From Paramoeba atlantica (taxonomy: Eukaryota > Discosea), in contig CDRNVI010000049.1 of assembly GCA_977017575.1 (NCBI GenBank), positions 186,001-250,000 of the forward strand: a stretch of DNA of 64,000 nucleotides, written 5' to 3'. A model generated the notes under the pieces. It did not search any database. It was not told where the DNA came from and saw nothing but the letters and a program-made list of their open reading frames with translations. Position 1 is the stretch's first letter, and every line of letters starts with the position of its first letter. Shown here piece after piece: positions 9,926 to 19,665 of the stretch. The position numbers and the translations under genes are program-made.

Positions 9926-10477
9926 GGGAACAAGCGACCCCAAAGCACCATACCTTAAGTTCCAATTTGTTTTTATTTACATAGAGAAATCTTTGCCATA
10001 GTCGCTCCGACCTCCACCCGTTGTCCGACCGGCAGGCTTTTCTTGGCCCGATGAACCAGCCACGTTCCATTGGCCAGTTACGTGACTCGCATCACGTACC
10101 TCAGGGGAGACACCCAATTACAGGGCAGTGCGGGACCGCTCACCCGCTAAAACCCTACGGCTCCGGAAGGTTAGCCCGGGGCGTTCCTTGCTGGAGAAGT
10201 GAAGGCTGGAGGTGGGGTGGGATAAAACCACAGCTAGGACGAAATTCCGTTCCATCTCCACCGACGGGAAAAGGCTAGCGCGATCGCTAACGTCATGTAT
10301 GCCTCGGCGACGGATCTTGCCACGCCGTCCTTGCCGCGGAACGCGGTTAACGACGCCGCTAGCAGGGGGGAACAGGAATAGGAGTGGACAGTTCCCTCCT
10401 CGCTCGGGGCCCTTACTTCGGAAGGATGGGGCCGCCACGCACCATCACCGACAACGGTCCAATGCCGGGTTCCTGAA
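9926..10477. repeat. Insertion splitting a Merlin relic
   Basis: About 550 bases of different sequence lie between the two halves of the Merlin fragment. A block near 10018-10080 (GCAGGCTTTTCTTGGCCCGATGA) resembles part of the MITE at 40131-40593. Open frames here overlap on both strands and look accidental. No clear end repeats were found. Confidence 0.4.
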
Positions 10478-10565
10478 CAATTTTTGGTACACCACCACTT
10501 CGCTCCAATGAGTTTCATGTGTTGGGGTGACTTTTGCACTTTCTTGTAGCACACAGCTTTCTCCA
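10478..10565 (-). mobile_element. Merlin-type transposase fragment (upstream part)
   Basis: The reverse strand reads VLQESAKVTPTHETHWSEVVVYQ, matching VLQESTQVTPTHEAHWSKVVVYQ of the 1337-1741 relic. It is the upstream half of the fragment at 9790-9925. Confidence 0.6.
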
Positions 10566-10570
10566 AAATC

Positions 10571-10618
10571 CAATCCAAATCATTCCGGATTGCTCCGGAT
10601 GGTCACCGGCAAGCCAGA
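10571..10618 (-). mobile_element. SINE family 1, 3'-end fragment D
   Basis: Carries only the family tail, ATTCCGGATTGCTCCGGATG and AAGCCAGACC. It is cut precisely where SINE family 2 inserted (target duplication 10619-10630). Confidence 0.6.
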
Positions 10619-10630
10619 CCTATCCTATCC

Positions 10631-10635
10631 CACCA

Positions 10636-10666
<31 letters not shown>

Positions 10667-11117
10667 AAGAAGAAGAAGAAGAAGAAGAAGAAGAAGAAGA
10701 AGAAGACACGGAGGGCTCTGCAGCGCCAACCGTTAGGGTAGAGTCTCAGGCCATCGACCTTCATTGTCTTGTTACCCCCTTCCAAGACGGCACTCGACGC
10801 CTTGCGGCCAGAGCACGGCTACCCAACCATATCTACCAGGACGGGCTTCCACCCCGTTGCATCGTGTAGGCTGTGTCTCAAGCCTCCTTTGCGTAGGCAG
10901 CTCGCAGTTTAGCGGCTGCGCTGGGGCCTGATTCAGCTCGGCGGTCCCGGGTCGGTCTCCAGGGGAGCGGGGTTGGGTGTGGGCCTTGAAGGCACTCCTG
11001 ATCGCTTTCCCTTTGAAGTGAGGCCGCCAGGTTGCGAGTTTTGTCGATAGCGGTGGTCGAACCCACAACCTGCAGGTTGTAAGGCCCACCGTCTAACAAC
11101 TACGCACGCACCGCTCT
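10631..11117 (-). mobile_element. tRNA-derived SINE, family 2, with perfect 12-base target duplication
   Basis: CCTATCCTATCC flanks the element on both sides (10619-10630 and 11118-11129). Read on -, the head has a D-arm-like GTGCGTAGTTGTTAGACGG and a T-arm-like GTGGGTTCGACCACC, the two pol III promoter regions of a tRNA-like head, with a CAACCTGCAGGTTG hairpin between them. The body is about 380 bases and GC-rich, and the 3' end is a pure CTT microsatellite (AAG on +, about 10637-10706). The exact duplication and pure tail indicate a young copy. Long frames across it are accidental. Confidence 0.68.
10637..10706 (+). repeat. (AAG)n microsatellite, tail of SINE family 2
   Basis: About 23 uninterrupted AAG units on +, serving as the 3' tail of the SINE on -. 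Confidence 0.85.
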
Positions 11118-11129
11118 CCTATCCTATCC

Positions 11130-11815
11130 TATAAGACCGATTTGCATCGGTTAAGAACACATCCGTTTTATTCGTCGCTTCGACGTCTTCTCTCAGGTGA
11201 ATTCGCCCTTTCATGCTCCTGGTCCGCTGAACCGGGCGTGGTACGTCTTTCATGCAACTTTGTATTTTTGGCATCACATTCCTCAGGCAAACACTCTTTC
11301 TTTTCAGGAGAATCCACTCCAGTCTCTACAGGTGGCGAGGTACCCTTTTTGGAGAGAGGATCACCTTCTGCAATCTTGAAGTAATCCCGTATTTTCCCTA
11401 ATGGCTTAGGTATTTGCCACAGTGTTTCCGAGGACGATTCATGTTTTGAACGGTTTCTGAGCTAACCCTTTGAGCTTCTGAGGCACTTGTCGCAGTCTTT
11501 CTCCTCTTTATTTCTGAGGCTGGGACTATTTTTCTCGACCCTGCAAGCGCCAAGGTGTCTGCCTTCTCATTGTAAATGTTCCCGTTGTGGAATTTCACTT
11601 TGCACACGTAACACCTTTTATCCATCGATTGGAGCGTTCGAATTTCCCGATCCAATTTCTCAAGGATACCCCCATTCGGTAGATTGTTATACCCAATGAT
11701 TCGCCGTCGTAGACGAGTATGATGGAAGAAATTCCATACATAGAACGAATCGGTGTGTATAACAACTGTTTGAGCCTCATTAGGTATCCTTTCCAGCGCT
11801 TCCGAAGAAAAGAAT
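11130..11815 (-). mobile_element. LINE 3' end with RNase H domain
   Basis: Read on -, the frame has SEALERIPNEAQ, then VVIHTDSFYVWNFFHH (third catalytic Asp), CYVCKVKFHNGN and NEKADTLALAGSRK, the standard end of a LINE type I RNase H. It closes with a stop at 11398-11400. A 3' UTR follows, ending CGATGCAAATCGGTCTTATA and a short ATAGG repeat, where the SINE landed. The copy at 17.83-18.5 kb ends the same way, so this marks the LINE 3' terminus. The 5' side is cut near the Merlin-type element. Confidence 0.62.
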
Positions 11816-12142
11816 GTCTAGTGGAAATGACGAAAATGAAGATGAGGAAAAAAAATCAAGGGGGTACGTCCCGGGTTCGTTGAGTACTCAACGAAGTGTC
11901 ACCACTTGGTTGAATAATCAACGAAGTGTTATACACTTTGTTGAGTACTCAACGAGTATTTTTGTGCGTGATCGTGAGTATTCTTTTTGATGATGATGAT
12001 GTATTCTTTTTACTTTTGTTAGGCCCAGGAAGTGCACATTTATATCAAATTTCAAAAGAAAATAATAGAAAACAAGAATAGCAAATATGTTCAAATTTAT
12101 CGTGTTTTCTTATCAACTATTCGCAAAAAAAATTAACGGTTC

Positions 12143-12376
12143 ATGGCGCGCGACAGCCCCAATCGAATTGAGGACGCGGAAGATTTGGTTCGCCGTTTTC
12201 TTTCTTATATTGATCGTCAGAATCGCAACAGTGAGCGCTTGAGTGGCAACAGTGAGCGCTTTAATCAGGGCGATGGTGATGGGCCTTGGGAAGATCAACG
12301 AGTTGAAATTCCATCTACGCAAGTTGCTCGTCGCACTTGTAGTGGATGTGTTGGGTTTGCGTGCGTTCGTTCGTGA
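12143..12376 (+). CDS. Short ORF at the start of the Merlin-type element
   Basis: A 77-codon frame with an ATG, lying upstream of and in a different frame from the main ORF. It is rich in Arg, Asn and Ser and has no domain I recognise. It may be the original N-terminus of the Merlin transposase, separated from the next segment by a frame change near 12.3-12.4 kb, or simply leader sequence. Confidence 0.25.
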   Translation: MARDSPNRIEDAEDLVRRFLSYIDRQNRNSERLSGNSERFNQGDGDGPWEDQRVEIPSTQVARRTCSGCVGFACVRS

Positions 12377-12421
12377 AAAAACTTGCGCCACATTCCTCAA
12401 GGCGAGTCCGCCATCGAATGG

Positions 12422-14254
12422 ATGTTAAACCATCATCTGCTTCGACACCCTCGTTGCGAAAAACATGGCCCTGACTACATGAGGGAAGTACGCGGAAGAC
12501 CGCACGTAGAAATATGTACGTATCGTGCTGACGATGCTCGCAACCCATGTCGTGCGCGAGCGTTTAGATTCTCCCCTTTTTTGAACAGTCGCCCTGGGGT
12601 GGATATAGACAAAGTAGTCAGCCCGAAAGTACCAATCAACGATGAAAGTTTCACTGCAGAAGAGCTCGAGGACGGCATCAGTAGACTAGCGCGCAACAAG
12701 GCACCTGGAATAGACCAAATTCCGGCGGAGGCACTCAGAATGATCACAGAACATGCTGAGCTGAGAAAATCCTTATTACATATTATAAACGAGGTTCATC
12801 GAACAGGGGTTTCGCCTGCGTCCTGGAAAATTGTCCTTCAGGTGCCTATTCCAAAAAAAGGCGACCTGACACAAATAGCGAATTGGCGGCCAATCTGTCT
12901 CGTGAACAGTGCGGTTAAATTGATGAATGCAATGATCCTGAAAAGAATCAGACCATCCATCGAGCCGCTCCTTCGCGACAGTCAATTTGGTTTTCGGCCA
13001 GAAAGTTCCACGGCAGGGGCGCAAATCATTTTGAATGATGCAAGAGTTCGTGCGACCAGGGGAAAGAAAGGCATTGCAGCGGCATTCATGGACTTCGCAA
13101 AAGCATTTCCCTCGGTATCGTTTCATGCCATCCGTGCTGCATTGAATGCCTTTCATGTCGGACCCGCGCTTACTAGGATGGTAATGTCCTTGTACTCGAA
13201 TTTAAAAGGAATAGTCCGCACACCATACGGAAATACGGATTCTTTTCCCATTGAAACAGGAATTCTTCAAGGGGACGTGCTTGCTCCTTACCTCTTTGTG
13301 CTTGTAATTGATAGGATTCTCAACAAAGCACTCGATAACAAGCCGCTCGGGATTCTTCTAAGGAGCAGCAGGACGAAAAGCAGGGGAATTCAAGAATTTA
13401 GACTAAAGGACATCGACTACGCAGACGACATAGCACTTTTAGCTTCCACGAAACATGAAATATCGCAAATGATCGAAGCTACGGCAAATGAGGCAAAACC
13501 AGCTAATCTGAGGATTGCCGTGGGGAAAACCAAGACTGCGTGGATGGCCTTTGGGAAAGTTCCGGGGGGGACGCGAGAACTTCGAGCAGGATCGCTTGGC
13601 AAAATTCCTCTTGTGGATTCCTACCGGCATCTTGGTCATCTTCAAGATGCTACAGCATCATCCCCCATCAAGGGCAGGCTAAGGCTCACATGGGCAGCAT
13701 TTCGTAAACTCAGTGGCATTTTGGCTTCTCCTCTGAGTGCTGCCACGAAAATACGCCTGTTTGACTGCTTGATCTACCCTATTTTAACGTTTGGTGCATC
13801 CTGTCTTTCTCTTTCTAACAAAATGCTTCGAAAAACGGAGGTTGAGGTAAATATGATGAGGAGATTCGCTTGTAACTCAGCAAAGCTTGACGATTTCGGA
13901 CACTGCTACAAGGGGTTTGTCACTTTGAGGGGCCACCATACCAATCACGCGGAAGCTGCGCATCGAACCATTAAACAATGGACGAAACAGCAACGCTGCA
14001 ACTATGGGGCGAAATCGATGGACCTTCGGCGAAACGTGGCTCTCCAATGCGTCAAATATGGCTACGGCAAAACAGAGCGCCGAAAAGCGTGGCAGACTCG
14101 GTTCATTAACATTCTCGAATGCATCTGCACTCATTACGGGTACGAGGCAAATGACGAGCAGTTGGATGTAAGCGATAGCCGCTGCTCATTCTACTTGAGC
14201 GAAGACGCATCAATTTCCAGCGAAGACATGCTAGGGAGTGATGAATCGGAATAA
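12422..14254 (+). CDS. Reverse transcriptase ORF with Merlin-like metal-binding N-terminus
   Basis: A 610-codon frame from the first ATG; the frame is open from 12377. Residues 1-55 hold Cys/His pairs (HPRCEKHG, EICTYRADDARNPC) followed by RARAFRFSPFLNSR, like the zinc ribbon that opens Merlin/ISXO2 transposases. From about residue 75 a complete LINE-type RT follows: NKAPGIDQIPAEAL, PIPKKGDLTQIANWRPICL, FGFRPESSTAGAQ, AAFMDFAKAFPSV (first Asp), GILQGDVLAPYLF and DIDYADDIALLA (catalytic YADD). A thumb region follows (RLFDCLIYPILTFGASCLS). There is no RNase H or endonuclease in frame. The ORF is uninterrupted, unlike almost every other retroelement here, so it is young or maintained. A related broken copy lies at 39.7-40.7 kb. 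Confidence 0.7.
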   Translation: MLNHHLLRHPRCEKHGPDYMREVRGRPHVEICTYRADDARNPCRARAFRFSPFLNSRPGVDIDKVVSPKVPINDESFTAEELEDGISRLARNKAPGIDQIPAEALRMITEHAELRKSLLHIINEVHRTGVSPASWKIVLQVPIPKKGDLTQIANWRPICLVNSAVKLMNAMILKRIRPSIEPLLRDSQFGFRPESSTAGAQIILNDARVRATRGKKGIAAAFMDFAKAFPSVSFHAIRAALNAFHVGPALTRMVMSLYSNLKGIVRTPYGNTDSFPIETGILQGDVLAPYLFVLVIDRILNKALDNKPLGILLRSSRTKSRGIQEFRLKDIDYADDIALLASTKHEISQMIEATANEAKPANLRIAVGKTKTAWMAFGKVPGGTRELRAGSLGKIPLVDSYRHLGHLQDATASSPIKGRLRLTWAAFRKLSGILASPLSAATKIRLFDCLIYPILTFGASCLSLSNKMLRKTEVEVNMMRRFACNSAKLDDFGHCYKGFVTLRGHHTNHAEAAHRTIKQWTKQQRCNYGAKSMDLRRNVALQCVKYGYGKTERRKAWQTRFINILECICTHYGYEANDEQLDVSDSRCSFYLSEDASISSEDMLGSDESE

Positions 14255-14289
14255 ATAAGCAGTCTTTTTCGTAGAGAAATACACACTAC

Positions 14290-14560
14290 ATACTATATCC
14301 CAGCGGCGTCCACAGCAACGGTTCTTGTACATAAAATCGTATCCAAGATTTTCTGTGGTTTTTCTTGGTGTCGCGCGGATTGATTCTTTTCGAATTATCC
14401 ATACCATAGTCAGCATTCAACAATTTATCCATAATATGGAGCAGATTTTGTGACATCCAATTCGTCCACAGCACCGGTTATTTGTACATAAAATCGCATC
14501 CAGGATTTTCTGTGGTTTTTCTTGGTGACACGCGTATTCTCTTTTTTCCGATATTCTAGA
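14290..14560. repeat. Tandem duplication after the RT ORF
   Basis: A unit of about 170 bases containing GTACATAAAATCG, CCAAGATTTTCTGTGG and TTTTTCTTGGTG occurs twice with some divergence. It lies between the RT stop and the next tandem array and may be the 3' UTR of the RT unit. Confidence 0.5.
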
Positions 14561-14652
14561 GCATAATAATCAGCTAAATGTTTGTGCATAACGTTTCTGG
14601 AGGAAACATCTCTCATTTAATTAGTTTCTTCGATGCAACGATTAATTGTAAA

Positions 14653-15030
14653 TCCTGCGGAAGGGGTAAACACAGGTTCTCACTGCGCGACCCGCGAGCT
14701 GGAGCGCAGGGGTCGCCAAAAAATATAATTATATCCCAGGGCTAAGCTCACAGTTTGGTCTTGCTCGCAAACGGGGGCCTTGCTGTGGACTTCGGCTTCG
14801 CTCACAGTTGGGCCTTGCCTCTGGATAATCCTGCGGAAGGGGTAAACACAGGTTCTCAGTGCGCGACCCGCGCGCTGGAGCGCGCGGGTCGCCGAAAAAT
14901 ATTATTATGTCCCAGGGCTAAGCTCACAGTTGGGCCTTGCTTGTGGACTTGGGCTTCGCTCACAGTTGGACCTTGCCCCTGGAAGACAACCCTGGAAGTG
15001 GCAGACATAGGTTCTCAGTGCTTGACCCAG
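14653..15030. repeat. Tandem repeat of about 175 bases with a GC-rich hairpin
   Basis: Two full units and a partial third, each starting ATCCTGCGGAAGGGGTAAAC. The second unit contains the strong hairpin GACCCGCGCGC / GCGCGCGGGTC. The array sits just inside the right end of the Merlin-type element. Confidence 0.6.
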
Positions 15031-15213
15031 CGAAAACACACTCGTTGAGTACTCAAGCAAGTGTACAACAAGTCGTTGAGTACTCAACGAAGTGTCACCA
15101 CTTGGTTGAATAATCAACGAAGTGTTATACAGTTCGTTCAGTGCTCGTTGAGTTCAGTACAGTTCGTTCAGTTCGTTGAGTACTCAACGAACCCGGGACA
15201 TAGCCAATCAAGT

Positions 15214-16317
15214 TTTGTCTTTTGGGAAAAAAGTCCCTTTTCTATTTTATACACTTCTTAAGCCGAGAGTCAGAGCTTAATACCATACCTTGTCGGTTCA
15301 TGAAACAATGAAAAACCTTTGTACAGTGGTCGTCGGCATAACGTGCCCTTTCTCTAGAATGCGCCATTTTTTTTTGCTTATTTTTTTAGCAGTGAAGAGA
15401 TATTGGCGAGCATGTGCCAAAGATGGAGTCATTTCTCTAAAATGAACAATTTTTCCGAAATTTTTGCGAACGATAAAATATTCTTTTTTTGGAATCGTTT
15501 TTCGGTTTCTTCTATAGTTGATGTACTTACATAACACCGTGAGGTATTTTGTGTTCCTTGCTACACATTTTTACATGATACACTTTCCTATGGTACATAA
15601 ATCAAATCATTATTAGCCTTCTTGTAACACAAAGGAACAGGGCATTCCAATCCGGGTGCGCAAAGCAAATAACTTTCTTATGAGCCCCAGTGCGGGGATA
15701 GGGGTGTTGTTCTGCGCAAAACGTCCAATGCCGTTAGTATCTGTAGATATGTGCGGGTTTCAGTGAGTCGCTGTGGGCTGCTTTGATTCGTTGCGACTAG
15801 ATGTGAGTATCACGATGGACGAGTCAGAATCCAGAATAACCAAGTGTCTCCACCCCAAACTCCTATGGCACCCAAGGCTTGACATCTTGGAGCCCAGCGT
15901 ACTTTTTTCTTCAGGCAGGTTGTTGGACGGGATGAATCTTCCTCAATGAACTTCGGCTGAGCAGCTCAGCCAGATTCTCCTGAAAGGGAGTATGCCCCTC
16001 CTCTTACTCACTAAGTTGATGATGATGATGCTTTGAGTCTTTTGACTCCGAAAAGTTATGGCCCCTCAACTCCCCAAACGGGTAGTCCGAATACGTCTGG
16101 GCAGCAAGCTATGGCTGACCTCCGCTTGGAGAGGAATGAGGTTTCCAAATATTATTCTCCAATAAAGGAAGCCAATAATTAACAGCTCGGATAGGTGGGG
16201 CTCGCTACTCCCCAACATGGTTTAACATGTTAAGCCACGACCCTGCCTAACTTTAAATTGTTGTGTGGATACTACCCTAGTTTCTTGACGTCTTGTTTTA
16301 CTGACGCCGGGTAGTTC
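15214..16317. other. No host gene seen; Tc1 relic and unassigned sequence
   Basis: At 15210-15300 the - strand reads LSSDSRLKKCIK, the last helix of the Tc1 transposase seen at 5.3 and 19.0 kb, so a transposase tail lies here. The rest to 16317 is mixed sequence with a GATGATGATGATG run near 16018 and two short inverted motifs (CCCCAACATGG at about 16210 and 16318). No coding frame is convincing. Confidence 0.4.
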
Positions 16318-16690
16318 CCCAACATGGGAGATGGTGGCGACGAAGGGGTCGGCGAAAGGGGGCGCGGCCGAGAGCGCGATCGGAGAGAGAGCGCGGCGGG
16401 GAGCACGACGGGAAGCTCGGCGGGATCTGCGGCGGGGAGCGCGCGGAGAAGCGCGGCTGGGAGAGCGACGGGGAGCGGCGGAGAGGACGAGAAGGCGGGC
16501 GAGTAGGCGGCCAGCTGCTGGTGCGCAGGGGGCGAGCAGGGAGCAAGCAGGGTAGCGAGCAGTGCGGCCAGCAGGCGGCGAGCTGTGTGGCGAGCAGGGG
16601 GCGAGAAGGGCGGTGCACGGGGGGCCAGGAGGGCGGCGCACGATCGGGGGAGGGCGGCGCACAAGAGGGCAGGGAAGGGGGCGGGCGGGT
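16318..16690. repeat. GC-rich, purine-skewed degenerate repeat tract
   Basis: About 370 bases made of variations on GGGAGCGCGGCGGGGAGC, strongly G over C on +. Long frames on both strands are low-complexity Arg/Ala/Pro/Ser strings, a composition effect and not genes. Similar GGCGGGAGCGC units occur at 44.36-44.40 kb. Confidence 0.6.
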
Positions 16691-17494
16691 GAGTTAGCTC
16701 GGGAATCTGGTGTCGCTAAGCCCCATCATCCGACAAAAGTCGGATGCCCTGACTACCGCATACTTACAAGGATATATACAAGGCAGCAAGGTACACTCAC
16801 TAAGTTACTGGTTCATGCACCATTTCATGAAAAAAGTGGTTCATGAAATGGTTCATGAAGTGGTTCATTGGTTCATGAACTAACAATGTATGTAAGACCG
16901 TATTGTCGATTACGTTTTGCGGCAAACGAGACCACGCTTTTGGTACATATCGGATAATTTAAGGCTTATATATGAAGGCTTATATAGGCTATGGGCTAAT
17001 ATAGCACTCCGCCCCCTTTGCCACTCCGCCAACTCCGCCCCCCAAATATTATTAATATACTATTTAGTACTTATTAGTATATAGTATGTATGGTTCCACT
17101 TGGCGTAACACAGTAGCGCAGCACGGCCCAAGCACATTGCTTGGAGAGAAGAGGAATCTTTGATATGAACTCTTCAAATTTCGGAATTTGATTCAAGGTC
17201 CAATTCGTCTCCCGGACAGGTTCGCAAGAGACGTATGCTCCCAGAAATTCAGGCCGAAAGGGCTATGTTGTACCCAAAAAGATTCCAGAAGCTGAAATTG
17301 ACACTTCTTCCTCGCGCTCACGTGACACTTGGTGCGGTTAATCAATAGATTGAGGCGTCAAAAGCGCTCTTCAAGTAAGAGGGAAGCGCGATGTACGAGT
17401 GCGGGAGGTCCGAGGAAACCTCAAAATTTCCGTGCTCCAAATATATCCGGAAGAGGCGGCCGGACTCTGCGGATGATGATGATACCAGCTATTT
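16691..17494. other. No gene seen; short direct repeats
   Basis: 16803-16880 holds several copies of GGTTCATGAA in both orientations. 17010-17100 is an AT-rich stretch with GCCACTCCGCC motifs resembling a SINE family 1 head. 17300-17494 is weakly coding-like on - and probably belongs to the CRE fragment that follows. Confidence 0.35.
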
Positions 17495-17825
17495 TCAGGA
17501 ACGCTTCCCCCATTGCGATAGGGCGACAGGCCGGGAGCTCGTCAGTAGGGGGGGATTCTCTTTTCGGATTAGCAAGAGTCGGGATGTCGTAAGTGCGTTT
17601 CGGAGATCAGGCTTTAATTTGTTGTTTAGAATGCCTTCCAGGGTCCACACCACGCATTCGATGACTTCCGGGATATCCAAGAAAGGGAAAACCAACTCCC
17701 GGGTCCATCCCGATGTACCGGGGGCGTCCCCCCGTGCCATGCGAGAAACTCCGTCTCGGACCTCTTCCTCGTTCAATTTAACATCCTTCGTTGGGCGGAT
17801 AGCTGGGTCTGGTATAATCCCATCC
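17495..17825 (-). mobile_element. CRE/SLACS-type LINE, N-terminal RT fragment
   Basis: The - strand frame reads LNEEEVRDGVSRMARGDAPG, then TSGWTRELVFPFLD, ILNNKLKPDLRNALTTSRLL and LIRKENPPLLTSSRPVALS. This is the first part of a reverse transcriptase (motifs 0-2) in the style of CRE-clade LINEs, which carry DGWTR and SRPIAL blocks. The fragment stops before the catalytic motifs. It directly abuts the 3' end of another LINE at 17.83 kb. Confidence 0.6.
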
Positions 17826-17829
17826 TATT

Positions 17830-18505
17830 CTAATAGACCGATTTTCATCGGTTAAGAGTACTTCCGTTTTTGTTTTAAAAAAAAACGCAGGTTTTTTGTA
17901 CCTGCGAGAGCAAAGGTGTCTGCCTTATCATTGTGTATGTTCCCGTTGTGCGATTTCACTTTGCACAAGTAACACCTTTTATCTCTTGCCTGGGTAGTTC
18001 GTATTTCGAGATCTAATTTCTCTGGTATAAAGTAGCCTTTTTTGTGGAATTTTTCCGCTACCCGTAGCGCGACGTCCGGGGGAAGAGGAGTTCGTGAAGA
18101 GTCGAGCGCCCGTGCTGCTCTGCCAAGTGCGCGTGCTATTGCCAATCGATCAGCTCTCAGTGTGCTCGATATCGGGCTCTGCATCCTTTTCTCTGTTTGC
18201 TCGTGAAAAGTTGGTTCCATAGAAGTGCTTCGGTAGCGTATTTCATGTGCCATGGCTCTTTCACTCATACGCTGTCGAGTAAGTAACATACAGCGTTTTA
18301 CAGCTTCAATAAATTTCCATACAAGCGCAATTTTCCCTTCTTGCGCGCTTTCGCGAAAAGGAAGACATATCTTCTTTCAGATCTCCTTCCACGGGGGTAT
18401 CTGCGCATGGGAGGAAGAGAAAGAAGCTCTATGAAAGGAAGTATTGCTTCTATATTTTCTGGTTCATGCGGCCTATTTACGTCGTTTACTATTCTTTCGA
18501 GCAAT
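17830..18505 (-). mobile_element. LINE 3' end with RNase H tail
   Basis: Read on -, the recognisable parts are KLDLEIRTTQARDKRCYLCK, VKSHNGNIHNDKADTFALAG and a 3' UTR ending CGATGAAAATCGGTCTATTAG then AATAGG, the same terminus as the 11.13-kb copy. Upstream lies Arg/Ser-rich frame (LPPMRRYPRGRRSERRY) that may be part of the same LINE ORF. Broken. Confidence 0.55.
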
Positions 18506-18539
18506 GTTCCTTCGGGGGACGCATCCTCCGTTCAAAACA

Positions 18540-18930
18540 AAAATCATTCCGGATTGCTCCGGATGTTCACTGGCAAGCCAGACCCTTCACAGACAGATTT
18601 GGAAGTTCCGAGGCCGACGTCCTCTACCAGTTCCCGCTTTCCCAAGGCGGCACCAACCTGCTGTTACCAACACGATGAGCCCACGAATTGTACGTCGACA
18701 CGGCTCACCCAAGAGGTGTGAGCCGGGTAAGGGAGCTGGTTCCATGAGGGGGGTCCAAAAATCCAAAACAAAAATCCATAATGGGGGGGGTCCGGGACGG
18801 TCCTCCAAGTACTGGGCCTAGTCGGTTCTCAGCCCAGCCTCTTAGAGTGGCCGCCGGGAATAATGCGATGAGCGGGTTTGAACTCGCCGTCTGAGCACCA
18901 TGTTCTTCCAACTTTGAATTCTTGCCACTC
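18540..18930 (-). mobile_element. tRNA-derived SINE, family 1, copy C
   Basis: Same body as copies A and B, with the head at the right: GCCACTCCGCC and TTGAACTCGCC on +, i.e. A and B boxes on -. An insertion of about 45 bases rich in CCAAAA (about 18748-18790) distinguishes this copy. Confidence 0.6.
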
Positions 18931-19665
18931 CGCCAACACAAAGGCTTTACGCGCTAAAAACCGTAATCAAAAAAATCATTCATGATAGTTTATATATTTA
19001 ACATTTACCATTTTTTCACTTTTTCGCCTCTCAATCTTATACACGCTTTGAGGCGAGCATCGAAACTCAAAACAGTTTTATCAATCATTTTGTGTGGCAA
19101 ACGAGACCACGCATTCCGTATGCATCGGATGAGTGAGGATTTGTCTGATGGGGTCTTCTCGTCCACCACCTCTTGGACCATAGACCAGGCGTTTTCTGTG
19201 GGGGAAAGGTCTGGTGAATTGGGGGGCCAATTTTTCAATAGATCTTTCATTCTATTCCAAGTTTTGCTCCAATTTCTTCGAGATTCAATACATTTTTTTC
19301 GTTCAGGGCTCAAAGTGTATTCTGGGGTCAAGTTTTCTTCGCTAAGGTATTTTCTTACAATCTTTACTGAGAGGTTAAAATCACGAGACAATTGCTTTTT
19401 TGATACACCTCGACTGTATCTCATCCTCAATAGAACTTTTCCACTGTTTGTAAGTCCCCCTTTCGGCAACCGAAATGCGGATTTAGGGATTTTTGGGAAA
19501 AAGTGAAGTCTTTTTTTTTGAAGTTTTTAAAATGAGCTGAAAACATCGGGAACGTGGAGATCTCAAAATTTTGAACGACAAAGCGGTACCGTAACCACCT
19601 TTACTCCCGCTGTACAAAAAAAAGAGGGGGGTGACTTATTCGCTGTGGGGGGTTTATAATAGAAG
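18931..19665 (-). mobile_element. Tc1/mariner element with internally deleted transposase
   Basis: The - strand frame at 19005-19469 joins an N-terminal helix-turn-helix (RGVSKKQLSRDFNLSVKIV) directly to the C-terminal catalytic end (NWPPNSPDLSPTENAWSMV), skipping the first two catalytic Asp blocks. The frame then ends DKTVLSFDARLKACIRLRGE. It uses no ATG at its upstream end. The outer right arm (19620-19665) matches the left arm of the 4402-5580 element. A deletion derivative that could only move with help from elsewhere. Confidence 0.65.

Larger units (their letters stand above)
11862..15205. mobile_element. Merlin-type element with terminal inverted repeats, enclosing a reverse transcriptase ORF
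   Basis: The ends are inverted repeats: 11862-11895 against 15173-15205, sharing GTCCCGGGTTCGTTGAGTAC with minor differences in the first bases. AATCAAGG (11854-11861) and AATCAAGT (15206-15213) flank it as an 8-base duplication with one mismatch, the size typical of Merlin elements. Just inside both ends is an array of the palindrome CGTTGAGTACTCAACG (11880-11957 and 15043-15190). A Merlin-like N-terminal coding piece at 12.4 kb and a LINE-type RT lie inside. Either a LINE jumped into a Merlin copy, or the element captured the RT. Confidence 0.72.

Noticed and set aside
10527-10785. ORFs with poly-Arg or poly-Phe
   Set aside because: Translations of the (AAG)n tail of a SINE.
11030-11115. 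A free-standing tRNA gene on -
   Set aside because: The head has D-arm and T-arm look-alikes, but the anticodon and acceptor stems do not pair well; it is the head of a SINE.
16222-16664. Overlapping ORFs of 60-146 codons on both strands
   Set aside because: They are Arg/Ala/Pro/Ser strings in a GC-rich repeat tract, open in several frames at once; a composition effect.
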